Shown in pieces: positions 1-7,908 of a stretch of DNA of 64,000 nucleotides. The notes under the pieces are model-generated. The model was not told where the DNA came from. It made no database searches and saw only the letters and a list, made by a program, of their open reading frames with translations. The position numbers and the translations under genes are program-made. The first letter of the stretch is position 1; each line of letters starts with the position of its first letter. Source of the DNA: JACMQW01 sp964536965 (GTDB lineage Bacteria; Bdellovibrionota; UBA1018); the NCBI GenBank assembly GCA_964536965.1, contig CAZIAL010000005.1, positions 45,969 to 109,968 on the forward strand. Reading direction: 5' to 3'.

Positions 1-131
1 TGAAGGGGTAAAGTCGCCCCGTCCAGTCTCGCGACCTCTTCGAAGCGATCATAGGGGAGCGAACTCGCGCCCACGGACAGCGCGGCGAGGGCGAGGGTCG
101 AAAGGATCAGTCCTTTGGCTAAGCGGTGCAT
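1..131 (-). CDS. Exported protein, N-terminal part only (runs off window)
   Basis: Only the first 43 codons are inside the window. The start ATG (131-129) overlaps the TGA of the upstream methyltransferase by one base (TGATG), so it is the last visible gene of the operon and probably translationally coupled. Residues 1-22 form a signal peptide: a basic start (MHRLAKG), a hydrophobic core and a small-residue cleavage region. The mature start reads SSLPYDRFEEVARLDGATL. In comparable cfa operons the gene at this place often encodes a chalcone-isomerase-like or lipocalin-like exported protein, and the 'L-x-G-x-x-L' run would suit the former. That is an inference from context; the diagnostic part lies outside the window. 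Confidence 0.6.
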   Translation of the reverse strand, partial: MHRLAKGLILSTLALAALSVGASSLPYDRFEEVARLDGATLPL

Positions 132-1249
132 CAGGAGTTCTCCGAAAGCGATGAAGGTGCGGCGCGGACGGACTTCGTGAAGCGGTAGTGGGATACGCCC
201 CATTCCTGGCCGTGGGCGTAGCCGAAGAGTTCGGCGCAGGAGAGAAAAAAGATTCTCCAGCGTTCGAACCAGCGGCGCGCGTCGACGGGATTGCCGTAGG
301 TCCGCTCGAAGAGCGCGAGGATCGCATCTCGATTCTCATTTTGATTCTTTAGCCAGTCCTCGGCGGTCCTGGAATAGTGGGTTCCGTCCCAGGCCCACTG
401 CGCTTCGATCTGGAGGTCCCTCTGAAAATGGAGCAGGAGGTCGTGCGAGGGCATTTGTCCGCCGGTGAAAAAATATTTGCCCATCCAGTTGTCTTCGCCT
501 TCGGTCTCGAAGGGGTAGGCGAAGCGACGGTGGGTGAAGATATGGACGAAGAGTTTGCCGCCGGGTACGAGGACGTCCGAGATTCGCGCGAGGAGACGTC
601 CGTAGTTTTTCATATGTTCGAACATCTCGACCGATACGACGCGATCGAATGCGTTCGTCGGTACGCCGAGGCCTTCGGCGACATTCCGGGTGAGGACGTC
701 GACGTTCGTGAGTCCTTCGAGCATGGCCTTTTCGAGGATGAAGGCGCGCTGGCTCTTCGAGTTCGAAAGCGCGGTGATTTTCGCCTTCGGAAATTTTCTC
801 GCCATCGCGAGCGTCAGCGACCCCCATCCGCAACCGAGTTCGAGGATTCGCATTCCGTCGCGCAGATCCGCCCGTTGGATGGTCGTTTCGAGCGCGAGAT
901 CCTCCGCCTGGTCGAGGGAGTCGACTCCCGGAGGATAATAGGCGCTCGAGTATTTCAGGTTCTTTCCCAAGACCAGGCGATAGAACTCCGCGGGTACCTC
1001 GTAATGTTGTTCGTTCGCCTCCCGGGTCGCGACCGCGACGGGAGCCCGACGAAGTCCGTCGACGTACTCCTGGAGTCGGAGCTGCTCCGCGGTCAGATTC
1101 GGACCCGTGAGTTCGCGCAGCCTCTCCGCGCAGAGATAGCGGATGCCCGCGCGCAGGAAGAAGTCGGGGACGAGCCCGCGCTCGGCCGCGTCGATGAAGA
1201 GAGCCGTGGCTCGATCGGAAAGCTGGGGGGCCAGGGTCTGGGTGCTCAT
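131..1249 (-). CDS. Cfa-family SAM-dependent methyltransferase (second copy)
   Basis: 372 aa. The C-terminal two thirds is a class I SAM methyltransferase of the cyclopropane-fatty-acid-synthase family: motif I ELGCGWG at residues 137-143 and a downstream VEMFEH segment that matches the catalytic core of Cfa. The first 80 residues differ from classical Cfa and are shorter. Its ATG overlaps the stop of the preceding cfa gene by 4 bp (ATGA), and its own stop overlaps the next gene by one base. Family members methylate or cyclopropanate unsaturated acyl chains of membrane phospholipids. With a full-length Cfa next door, this copy probably acts on a different acyl substrate or a later step (inference). 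It need not be a cyclopropane synthase. Confidence 0.85.
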   Translation of the reverse strand: MSTQTLAPQLSDRATALFIDAAERGLVPDFFLRAGIRYLCAERLRELTGPNLTAEQLRLQEYVDGLRRAPVAVATREANEQHYEVPAEFYRLVLGKNLKYSSAYYPPGVDSLDQAEDLALETTIQRADLRDGMRILELGCGWGSLTLAMARKFPKAKITALSNSKSQRAFILEKAMLEGLTNVDVLTRNVAEGLGVPTNAFDRVVSVEMFEHMKNYGRLLARISDVLVPGGKLFVHIFTHRRFAYPFETEGEDNWMGKYFFTGGQMPSHDLLLHFQRDLQIEAQWAWDGTHYSRTAEDWLKNQNENRDAILALFERTYGNPVDARRWFERWRIFFLSCAELFGYAHGQEWGVSHYRFTKSVRAAPSSLSENS

Positions 1250-2526
1250 GAGGAAACTCCATGGCGCGGATCGAGAGCGATCGCGCGGGGTTTGGTGAAA
1301 ACGAACTGGCCGACGCCGATCTGTCCTTCGAGAAATCCGCCTTCACAGTATCCGAAGTAGTACTTCCACAGTCGGTAGAGATGTTCGGGGTAACCCATGC
1401 GCGGAATCCGTTCCCGGTTCTCTTCCAGCGACTTCGCCCAAAGCGAAAGCGTGCGCGCATAATCACGCCCGAAGTCCTCGAAGTGCGCCGTTTTCAAATC
1501 GGTGCGACCCGCCACCGAGGCGAGGATCCTTCCCACGGATGGAATCGCCGCCCCCGGAAAGATATGGGTCTGGATGAAATCGACGGATTTGGCGGCCTGG
1601 GCGAAGTACTCATCGCGGATGGTGATCGACTGGAGAGCCATCGCTCCATCGGGCTTCAGCAAACTCGAACATATTTCGAAATAGGTATCCAGAAACTTCA
1701 GCCCCACGGCCTCGATCATTTCGATGGAGACCAGTCGGTCATACTGCCCTTGGAGCGTGCGGTAGTCCTGGAAGAGGATCTCGATGCGGTCTTCGAGGCC
1801 GGCCTCACGGACCCTGGTCTGGGCCAGTTCGAACTGGCGCTTCGAAATGGTGGTCGTCGTGACCCGGCATCCGTAATGTCGGGCGGCGTGGATCGCAAAT
1901 CCGCCCCAGCCCGTCCCGATTTCGATCAGGTGATGTTCGGGGCGTAGCTCGAGCCGACGACAGATCCGGTCGTTTTTCTCGAACTGGGCTTGGGCCAGGG
2001 TGGTGGTCTCGTCGCGAAAGATTCCCGCACTGTACATCCACGACTCGTCGAGAAAGAGGGAGAAGAAGTCATTGCCGAGATCATAGTGCGCCTGGATATT
2101 CATCCGCGCTTGGGACTCGTCGTTTGCGCGCAATCCGTGGAGGAATCGCTGGAGGGGAAGCAGGAGCGCTCCGCTGCCGCGGTCGAGACCGTTCAGCACT
2201 TCGCGGTTTCGGACGAAGAGGCGAGTGACCGCGACGAGGTTCGCGGTGTCCCAGTCGCCGTCGGTAAAGGCTTCGCCCACGCCGATGCTGCCACCGAGGG
2301 CGATCCGCGAGTAAACTTGGGCATGATGGATCGTGATTCGCGCCCGCAGCTCGGGCGCGGCGTTCGCGTCGCCGAAGCGAACGACTCCGCCTCCGGGTTC
2401 CACGATTTCGAGATAGCCCTCGCGGATGTTCGCCAACTTCGCCAGGAGTTGGCTGCGGCAGAAGGTTTCGATCCAGCGGGCGGCGACCCAGCGGGTGGTT
2501 TTCGGAAAGTCAGCGATGGTTTTCAT
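1246..2526 (-). CDS. cfa: Cyclopropane-fatty-acyl-phospholipid synthase
   Basis: 426 aa, normal length for Cfa. It transfers the methylene group of SAM to cis double bonds of phospholipid acyl chains at the inner membrane. An N-terminal lipid-binding region (about 1-130) is followed by the family signature AHYDLGNDFF (146-155), SAM motif I EIGTGWGG (202-209) and the conserved VSIEMIEAVG segment. The start overlaps the DUF1365 stop (ATGA). In the same operon are a flavin amine-oxidase-like protein and DUF1365, a set found widely with cfa, in some bacteria under an ECF sigma factor that responds to membrane or oxidative damage. The downstream neighbour is a second Cfa-like enzyme, so the operon probably does more than simple cyclopropanation. 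Confidence 0.92.
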   Translation of the reverse strand: MKTIADFPKTTRWVAARWIETFCRSQLLAKLANIREGYLEIVEPGGGVVRFGDANAAPELRARITIHHAQVYSRIALGGSIGVGEAFTDGDWDTANLVAVTRLFVRNREVLNGLDRGSGALLLPLQRFLHGLRANDESQARMNIQAHYDLGNDFFSLFLDESWMYSAGIFRDETTTLAQAQFEKNDRICRRLELRPEHHLIEIGTGWGGFAIHAARHYGCRVTTTTISKRQFELAQTRVREAGLEDRIEILFQDYRTLQGQYDRLVSIEMIEAVGLKFLDTYFEICSSLLKPDGAMALQSITIRDEYFAQAAKSVDFIQTHIFPGAAIPSVGRILASVAGRTDLKTAHFEDFGRDYARTLSLWAKSLEENRERIPRMGYPEHLYRLWKYYFGYCEGGFLEGQIGVGQFVFTKPRAIALDPRHGVSS

Positions 2527-3293
2527 AGGGATTTCTCCGGATGAGGAACGAACGGAACTTTACGCAGCCAGAGAATGCCGGCGTGCGCATAGATCAGAAG
2601 CAGAGTCTTCAGGGCCATGAGGGGAAAACGCGCGAGTGCGCCAAGCACGGCAGGGAGACGAAATTCGCTTCGTCGAAGGGTCAGGGTGGCGTCGAACGTG
2701 ACCTCTTTTCCGTCCGACGCGCCGGTGGGCAGGTTTTCCATCTGCACGGAAAGCGTTTCGCCAGGGCGGGAGAACTTCCATAGGTACCTGTAATTCATGT
2801 CCAGAAAGGGTGAGACATGGAAAACCTTCGGAAAGTCGAACTCCAGGCGCGCGCCGGCGTCGGGACGGAGGACGTAGGCGTGACGTTCGTCCCAGGGCGT
2901 ATTCGTGATTTCCGAGACGATCGCGACGAGGTCTTTTCCGGCGTCGTCGAAGCAATAATAGAAACTCACCGGATTAAACGCGAAGCCGAGCGCGCCGATC
3001 TGGGAGAGGACGCGGATCGGGCCGGTGGGGCGGAAACCCAGTTCCTTTTCCACGCGGGCGCGGACGGCCTCGTCGAGCGAGACGTCGGTCGGCCCCAGAT
3101 AGGCGCGACGCTGGAAGCTGAAGAGCGAAAAGCGGGAACGGGAGAAGAGGAGCGGAAAACGGAAGAGGAGCGGAATCTCGGCGAGGTCGAAATAAAAGTA
3201 GCAGACGGAGTGCCGAAAATCGCGCCGTTTCGGGGTAAACCGACGGTGACGAATCGTGCCGAGATAGATCGCGCTCGCGAGTTTCGTCTTCAT
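2523..3293 (-). CDS. DUF1365 domain protein
   Basis: 256 aa covering one DUF1365 domain. Recognisable features are an early R-R-x-x-P-x-R-R-D-F-R-H block (residues 16-28), the central GFAFNPVSFYYCF segment and the NTPWDERHAYV segment. No signal peptide or clear membrane anchor is seen. The biochemical role is not established. The domain is almost always encoded between a flavin amine-oxidase-like protein and Cfa, exactly as here, with 4-bp overlaps on both sides, so it likely takes part in the same acyl-chain modification. Co-translation implies a fixed stoichiometry with both partners (inference). Confidence 0.88.
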   Translation of the reverse strand: MKTKLASAIYLGTIRHRRFTPKRRDFRHSVCYFYFDLAEIPLLFRFPLLFSRSRFSLFSFQRRAYLGPTDVSLDEAVRARVEKELGFRPTGPIRVLSQIGALGFAFNPVSFYYCFDDAGKDLVAIVSEITNTPWDERHAYVLRPDAGARLEFDFPKVFHVSPFLDMNYRYLWKFSRPGETLSVQMENLPTGASDGKEVTFDATLTLRRSEFRLPAVLGALARFPLMALKTLLLIYAHAGILWLRKVPFVPHPEKSL

Positions 3294-4561
3294 GCGAGTT
3301 TCTCCCCGAATGCTTCGGCGACGCGTACGCCCGAGCGGACTCCGTCTTCATGGAATCCATAGGACCAGTAGGCGCCACAGAAATGGGTTCGCCGGTCGAG
3401 GCGGCTGATCTCCGCCCATCGCTTCTGGGCCGCCACCGTGCGGAGGGTGAATTTCGGATGGTCGTAGACGTAGCGCCCGAGGATTTTCGCCGGATCGATC
3501 TGGCCGTCGAGATTCAGGCTGACGAGGAAGTCCTCGGGGGAGACGATCCCCTGGAGGATGTTCATATGATAGGTGACCGAAACCCGCTCGGCACCCGCCT
3601 GTGGCAGAAAATAGTTCCAGGCGGCCCAGGTTTTGCGCGTCCGGGGAAGAATCGACGAGTCGGTGTGGAGAATCACGTCGTTCGGCTGGTAGTCGAGATC
3701 CCCGAGGACCTCCCGTTCGGCATCGCTCGGATCCAGGAGCATTTCGCGCGCCGTATCGCTATGGCAGGCGAAAACGACCTGATCGAATTTCTCGATCCGG
3801 GGGTCTTTCCCGCCGATCCAGAGGACGGCCTGGTGGTCCTCGCGGCGAACGCCGTTGACCGGAGAGTTGAGATGCACGCGCTCGCCGAGCGGCGCGAGCA
3901 GAGGCCCAATGTAGGATCGCGAACCCCCGCGGATCGTTTTCCACACCGGGCGGTCGTTCACGGAAAGCATCCCATGGTTCTTAAAGAACGAGACGAAGAA
4001 GCGCGCGGGGAAGTCCCGCATCTGGGCGAAGCTCGCGGACCAGATCGCCGCCCCCATGGCGAGCACGTAATTCTCCCGAAACATCGAAGAATATCCTCCG
4101 CGATCGAGATAGGTGCCGATCGTGATCCCAGCGTCCGGATGTCCCTCGGGAAGTTCGAGCAGAGCCGGCGCTTCACGGTTGAATCGCACGATCTCCAGCA
4201 GCATTCGGTAGAAGGAAGGGCGAACGAGGTTCCGGCGCTGGGCGAAGAGGTGGGCGAAGTCTTTGCCGTTGTACTCGAGACCCGTCGCCTCGTTTCTCAC
4301 GGAAAAGCTCATCTCAGAATCGCGCGACTCGATGCCGATGCTCTTCATCAGGCGGATGAAGTGGGGATAGGTCCAGTCATTGAAAACGATGAAGCCCGTA
4401 TCGATCGCGTAGCGGCCCGAAGGCGTTTCGATGTCCATGGTCGCCGTATGTCCGCCCGGTCGCGCCGCGGATTCGAAGAGATGGGTTTCGTTTTTTCGGC
4501 TGAGCAGATGCGCGGCGGTCATACCCGCGACTCCGCTCCCGATGACGGCGATTTTTGCCAT
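3290..4561 (-). CDS. FAD-dependent amine-oxidase-like oxidoreductase
   Basis: 423 aa. An N-terminal Rossmann dinucleotide site GSGVAG (8-13) is followed by the RPGGHTATMD segment typical of the flavin amine oxidase / phytoene-desaturase-like family; a GAYWSYGFHEDGVRSG block near the C-terminus closes the FAD pocket. It is the first gene of the lipid-modification block, 66 bp after the anti-sigma gene and with its own candidate ECF promoter. In Rhodobacter sphaeroides, as I recall it, a related flavoprotein acts with Cfa-family proteins to desaturate methylated acyl chains on the way to furan fatty acids. The homology makes such a desaturase role plausible but does not prove it. Confidence 0.88.
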   Translation of the reverse strand: MAKIAVIGSGVAGMTAAHLLSRKNETHLFESAARPGGHTATMDIETPSGRYAIDTGFIVFNDWTYPHFIRLMKSIGIESRDSEMSFSVRNEATGLEYNGKDFAHLFAQRRNLVRPSFYRMLLEIVRFNREAPALLELPEGHPDAGITIGTYLDRGGYSSMFRENYVLAMGAAIWSASFAQMRDFPARFFVSFFKNHGMLSVNDRPVWKTIRGGSRSYIGPLLAPLGERVHLNSPVNGVRREDHQAVLWIGGKDPRIEKFDQVVFACHSDTAREMLLDPSDAEREVLGDLDYQPNDVILHTDSSILPRTRKTWAAWNYFLPQAGAERVSVTYHMNILQGIVSPEDFLVSLNLDGQIDPAKILGRYVYDHPKFTLRTVAAQKRWAEISRLDRRTHFCGAYWSYGFHEDGVRSGVRVAEAFGEKLA

Positions 4562-4575
4562 AAGGTTACCTAGTC

Positions 4576-4601
4576 TACGAAGTCCGCGGCCGAAAAGTTA
4601 C
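4576..4601 (-). promoter_or_regulatory. Candidate ECF-sigma promoter before the lipid-modification genes
   Basis: On the minus strand GTAAC (4601-4597), 17 bases, then CGTA (4579-4576). The same GTAAC-N17-CGTA arrangement lies upstream of the sigma-factor gene (5999-5974). AAC in the -35 and CGT in the -10 are typical of group IV (ECF) promoters. It sits 15-40 bp before the flavoprotein ATG, between the anti-sigma gene and the lipid block, so the block could be boosted separately from the sigma/anti-sigma pair. Confidence 0.5.
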
Positions 4602-4627
4602 GCTCGCGGGCTGATCCAGAGCGGGTT

Positions 4628-5332
4628 CTACCAGCGAAGAAGGCGCCGGGCGGAGAATCCGGCCGCCGCCGTGAGCAGAGTCATCGGCACGAAGTGCCAG
4701 AGGATGACGTGCATCGCGTGTTCGTTCGGACAAGCGAACTGGACGAGAAACGAAGCGTAAGCGCCCGTCGAGATCGCGACCCAGGCCCCGGCCGTTACGG
4801 CTTCGGTGGGCGCGCCTTTCCGGAGCCACGAAAAGAGGAAGCCGGCATGGAGAAGTCCCGCGGTCAGGATCACGAGCCCGCACCCGCCGTTCAGCGGGCG
4901 GCTTTCGCGGTAAAGCTGATAACCGAAGTCGGCGAGATTCAGGTTCCAGACGCTCCAGGCGGCCAGGAGGAGAAGCGGCGCCGGAGCGAATCGCGACCAA
5001 TCCTTCGCCGTCCGCGAGACGCGGCTGTCCGGGAACGCCAAGCTATAGACTTTCAGCGCGGAGAGGAGCGTCGCCAGGAACCAGAGCGAGAAGAGAAGAT
5101 AGTAATCGAGCGAGCCGAATCGCTCGGCGAGGTCCTCTCGAATCGGAAGCAGCCAGATCGAGAGCGCCAGGATGAGCGCGCCGCCGAAGAGCCAGGAGCG
5201 CGCGTAACTCGGAAGAGTCAGCGCGCGGGCATGCGCTTGGGAAGGAGCGGGGTCGGCGGCCAGCCGGCCGATCAGCTCGAGGGTCCGAGCTTCGGGAGCG
5301 CGGCCTTCGGAATTTCGATTCGATTCATTCAT
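4628..5332 (-). CDS. NrsF-family (DUF1109) membrane anti-sigma factor
   Basis: 234 aa with about six membrane segments and a cytoplasmic N-terminal tail of about 45 residues. The conserved C-terminal cluster C201-P-x-x-H205-x-x-H208 and a second cysteine (C151) match the NrsF/DUF1109 family, whose best known member holds the Caulobacter SigF at the membrane through two cysteines. ATG 5332 overlaps the sigma-factor stop by 4 bp, so sigma and anti-sigma are made together. The open frame extends further upstream inside the sigma gene, but that extension is Arg-rich antisense-like sequence with no SD. The pairing with the ECF factor makes the anti-sigma role likely; the signal (thiol oxidation or metal) is inferred from the family. 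Confidence 0.85.
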   Translation of the reverse strand: MNESNRNSEGRAPEARTLELIGRLAADPAPSQAHARALTLPSYARSWLFGGALILALSIWLLPIREDLAERFGSLDYYLLFSLWFLATLLSALKVYSLAFPDSRVSRTAKDWSRFAPAPLLLLAAWSVWNLNLADFGYQLYRESRPLNGGCGLVILTAGLLHAGFLFSWLRKGAPTEAVTAGAWVAISTGAYASFLVQFACPNEHAMHVILWHFVPMTLLTAAAGFSARRLLRW

Positions 5333-5955
5333 TTCGCACTCTCCTTTCCGAGCTTGAGCATCGCTCGGTGTATTCCGACTTTGACGGCCGAGAGACTGAG
5401 TCCCGTCCGCTTGGCCACTTCTTGAAGCGGCAATTCCTCGAGTTTTGCGAGTCGAATCAGTTCGCGCTGTTTCGGGGTCAGGACTTCGAGCAGGGCCGCC
5501 ACTTCCGTTTTCGCTTCCGATTCGGCTTCGCGCCGTTCGGCTCGGTCGTGGGCTTCCGAGTCGGGGACCCGATCCCAGTCCGATTCGTCCCAGGTCAGCA
5601 ACTCGGGACGAACCGACATCATGCGCGCGATATCGATCCATCGATGCCTCGCGATCGCGAAAAGCCAGGGGAGGATCGGGTACTCGTCGCGAAACGTATG
5701 CCGCTTCTGGTGGAGCGCGAGCAATACATCCTGGACGAGGTCTTCGATCAGGTCCCGGGAAAAGACCCCGGACCCGGGTAAGGTCTTTCGCAGATTCGAG
5801 CGCACGATCTTGGCCGAGACCTCCAGGAACTCGGCGTAAGCCTTTCCGTCGCCTGCGCCGCCCGTGAGAAAGAGCTTTTTCAAGCGCTCCTCTAAGGTGG
5901 GCGCCACGGTCGGAGCCGCGGCGGCGGGAGAATCATCGGTACTTTGCATTGCCAA
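5329..5955 (-). CDS. ECF-type RNA polymerase sigma factor
   Basis: 208 aa from TTG at 5955. Region 2 (about 45-115) contains LIEDLVQDVLLALHQKRHTF and the PWLFAIARHRWID promoter-melting segment. Region 4 (about 145-205) ends in a helix-turn-helix with LPLQEVAKRTGLSLSAVKVGIHRA. TTG is preferred because AGGTGA lies 6 bases before it; the alternative ATG at 5949 would have a 12-base gap and a protein two residues shorter. The gene heads the operon and overlaps the NrsF-type anti-sigma gene by 4 bp. It probably controls its own promoter (see 5974-5999) and the lipid-modification genes, giving an envelope-stress or oxidant-triggered change of membrane lipids (inference). Confidence 0.9.
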   Translation of the reverse strand: MAMQSTDDSPAAAAPTVAPTLEERLKKLFLTGGAGDGKAYAEFLEVSAKIVRSNLRKTLPGSGVFSRDLIEDLVQDVLLALHQKRHTFRDEYPILPWLFAIARHRWIDIARMMSVRPELLTWDESDWDRVPDSEAHDRAERREAESEAKTEVAALLEVLTPKQRELIRLAKLEELPLQEVAKRTGLSLSAVKVGIHRAMLKLGKESAK

Positions 5956-5973
5956 GTCTTCTCACCTAAGAGT

Positions 5974-5999
5974 TACGGACCAGGGTAGGCCGGGGTTAC
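5974..5999 (-). promoter_or_regulatory. Candidate autoregulated ECF promoter of the sigma operon
   Basis: GTAAC at 5999-5995, 17 bases, CGTA at 5977-5974 on the minus strand, ending 18 bp before the TTG start. It repeats the element in front of the flavoprotein gene with identical spacing. A perfect 9-base match is expected by chance about once in every two 64-kb windows, so two matches at the two functionally expected places are suggestive. Confidence 0.5.
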
Positions 6000-6087
6000 A
6001 GGGGGTGCGATTCCGTCTAAGTTATCCGAAAGATAGGGGAAAATGGAATTTGTTTTCGCTAGGGAGGATAGGGTAGGACCGGGGGGA

Positions 6088-7374
6088 ATGAAATCACACG
6101 TGAAACTCCTCCTGGGGCTCGTCCTTGGTCTCTTGCTCGGTGCGCTCGCCCACGCCTTTATCGGCGACGCTCCGTGGCTCCAGAACGTGTCGAAACATCT
6201 TTTCACGCCGCTCGGGCAGATCTTTCTGCGCATGATCTTCATGGTCGTCGTGCCGCTCGTTTTCTCGGCGCTGGTTCTGGGAGTCTTCGAACTCGGCCAG
6301 TCCCATGGCATCGGGCGCGTCGCCTCGAAAACTCTCCTCTATACCTTGCTCGCCTCTTCGGCCTCCGTTTTCATCGGAATCGGGCTCGTGAACACGTTCA
6401 AGCCCGGGGTCGGTTATCCGCTGAACGCCGAGGTTGTCACGGCCCCTGGCAGCGAACTCAGCGGCGCCGTGGAGAAGATCCAGTCGAATGCCGCCGCCGC
6501 GAAAAGTTTCTCGGAATCCTTCGTCGAGCTCTTCCCGAAGAACCCCCTCGACTCCGCCGTCCGCGCCCTCGAAGGGGAAATGATCGCGCTGATGGTTTTC
6601 GCGCTGATCTTCGGGGTCGCGATGAGCGTCGTCTTTCGCGGGAAGTCCGAAGAAGACGTCACCTTGCTGAAGCTTCTGCGGCAGCTCTTCGACGTGAGTA
6701 TGAAGATCGTCGAGTATGCGATCAGGCTCGCGCCCTACGCGGTCTTTGCGATCGTCTTTAATACGGCCTATAAGCACGGCACCGGAATCTTCGCTTCGCT
6801 CGCGTATTACGTCGCCATCGTGGTGGGCGGACTGCTGATCCAGCAGTTCGTCGTTTATTCCGCCCTGCTCAAGTACGGCGCCGGAAAATCACCGATGGAG
6901 TTCTTCCGGGCCACCCGCGAGGTCTGCCTCTATGCCTTCTCCACGGCGTCGTCGAACGCGACCCTTCCGCGATCGCTCGCTTGCGCCGAAAACGAGCTGA
7001 AGCTTCCGCCGACGATTTCCCGTTTCGTGCTGACGGTCGGCAGTACGGCGAACCAGAACGGTACGGCGCTCTTCGAGGGGATTACCGTGCTTTTTCTCGC
7101 CCAGGTCTATTCGATCGACCTGACGGTGGGGCAACAGATTCAGGTCGTCTTCATGTCCATCCTCGCCGGTATCGGAACCGCCGGCGTTCCGGGCGGCAGT
7201 CTTCCACTCATCGTGATCTTGCTCCAGCAGGTCGGGATTCCGGCGGAGGGCATCGGACTGATTCTTGGCGTCGATCGTTTCCTCGACATGTGCCGGACCA
7301 CTCTGAACGTTTCGGGGGATCTCGTCATCGCGACGCTCGTTTCGGCGGATCCGAAACTGAAAGCCGCGAGCTGA
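6088..7374 (+). CDS. DAACS-family dicarboxylate/amino acid:cation symporter
   Basis: 428 aa inner-membrane carrier of the DctA/GltP family. The re-entrant hairpin 1 motif reads STASSNATLP, the TM7 Na+/substrate motif is NQNGT (NMDGT in many glutamate carriers, so two of the usual residues differ), and hairpin 2 has AGVPGGS. Eight membrane helices are apparent. ATG 6088 is preceded by GGGGGGA; an upstream in-frame ATG (6043) would add a charged 15-residue extension. Substrates of the family are C4-dicarboxylates, glutamate or aspartate; the NQNGT change means the exact one cannot be called. It is divergent from the ECF operon with about 130 bp between. GTP-PEPCK 3.4 kb downstream would suit C4-dicarboxylate use. 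Confidence 0.9.
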   Translation: MKSHVKLLLGLVLGLLLGALAHAFIGDAPWLQNVSKHLFTPLGQIFLRMIFMVVVPLVFSALVLGVFELGQSHGIGRVASKTLLYTLLASSASVFIGIGLVNTFKPGVGYPLNAEVVTAPGSELSGAVEKIQSNAAAAKSFSESFVELFPKNPLDSAVRALEGEMIALMVFALIFGVAMSVVFRGKSEEDVTLLKLLRQLFDVSMKIVEYAIRLAPYAVFAIVFNTAYKHGTGIFASLAYYVAIVVGGLLIQQFVVYSALLKYGAGKSPMEFFRATREVCLYAFSTASSNATLPRSLACAENELKLPPTISRFVLTVGSTANQNGTALFEGITVLFLAQVYSIDLTVGQQIQVVFMSILAGIGTAGVPGGSLPLIVILLQQVGIPAEGIGLILGVDRFLDMCRTTLNVSGDLVIATLVSADPKLKAAS

Positions 7375-7387
7375 TTTCGCGAATTTA

Positions 7388-7438
7388 TCCCGGGCGGCAG
7401 GTGCGAAACGCTCGCCCGGGAAGGTGCGTTTCGACACC
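7388..7438 (+). other. Two mutually exclusive RNA helices after the symporter gene
   Basis: Helix A pairs 7388-7396 with 7413-7421 (TCCCGGGCG / CGCCCGGGA, nine perfect pairs). Helix B pairs 7400-7411 with 7426-7438 (GGTGCGAAACGC / GCGTTTCG-A-CACC, twelve pairs and one bulge). The 5' arm of B is the loop of A. Neither helix is followed by a U tract, so it is not a simple terminator. The segment lies in the 255-bp gap between the symporter stop and a small membrane-protein gene. It could be a decay-blocking 3' structure or a switch. The rest of the gap (7439-7629) shows nothing I can name. Confidence 0.4.
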
Positions 7439-7629
7439 CACGAACGGGCGCGGGCCAACTCGACTCCGGTGGCGAACGCGATAAATTTCTGACGACGTCG
7501 GCGAATTTGCGGCGTAACTGGTTGATTTCTTTGGTTCCCGATATCGTGAATCCGATTTTGGGCTGACCTTCGGCGATTCCCGCCCGCTGGCATCCTTCAC
7601 GCAATAGAGGAATGCAGGAGGATCACACG

Positions 7630-7758
7630 ATGATCGCAGAGATGACGGCTGAAGAACAAATGAGAGACGAGAGTTACCACATTACGATTCTCGGACTGTC
7701 GGCCGCTCTCTACGGAATCTTCACACTCATGGGGAACATCGGTTTGATCGCACTCTAA
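7630..7758 (+). CDS. Small single-span membrane protein, 42 aa
   Basis: 42 codons with a consensus SD (AGGAGG at 7616-7621) eight bases before ATG 7630. A polar N-terminus (MIAEMTAEEQ, then MRDESYH) is followed by one hydrophobic helix of about 22 residues ending at the C-terminus (ILGLSAALYGIFTLM and onward). It is followed by a candidate terminator, so it may be a self-contained transcript. The strong SD and the clean amphipathic-to-membrane layout argue for a real gene. No family is recognised; small stress-type membrane proteins have this form. Confidence 0.65.
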   Translation: MIAEMTAEEQMRDESYHITILGLSAALYGIFTLMGNIGLIAL

Positions 7759-7814
7759 AAGGCATTGTCGCCTCCGCAAAACGGGGGACGGCAGAGTAGG
7801 CGGGGTCTTCCTCA

Positions 7815-7840
7815 GAAGCGGGGAGGGGGGCTCCGCTTTT
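7815..7840 (+). terminator. Candidate terminator after the 42-aa gene
   Basis: AAGCGGGG (7815-7822) can pair with CTCCGCTTTT (7831-7840) using one G-U pair, closing a G-rich loop and ending in four T's. It lies between the small membrane protein and astB. Confidence 0.4.
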
Positions 7841-7908
7841 CTGCGTTTGCGCGCTTACTTTTAGCCTGTCTTTTAGATCGCTTCATGCGAGAATCGCCGA
7901 ACACGCTT

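Noticed and set aside
7388..7438. H-type pseudoknot from the two helices
   Set aside because: The connecting loops (3, 1 and 4 bases) are too short to span helices of 9 and 12 pairs, so the helices are better seen as alternatives.
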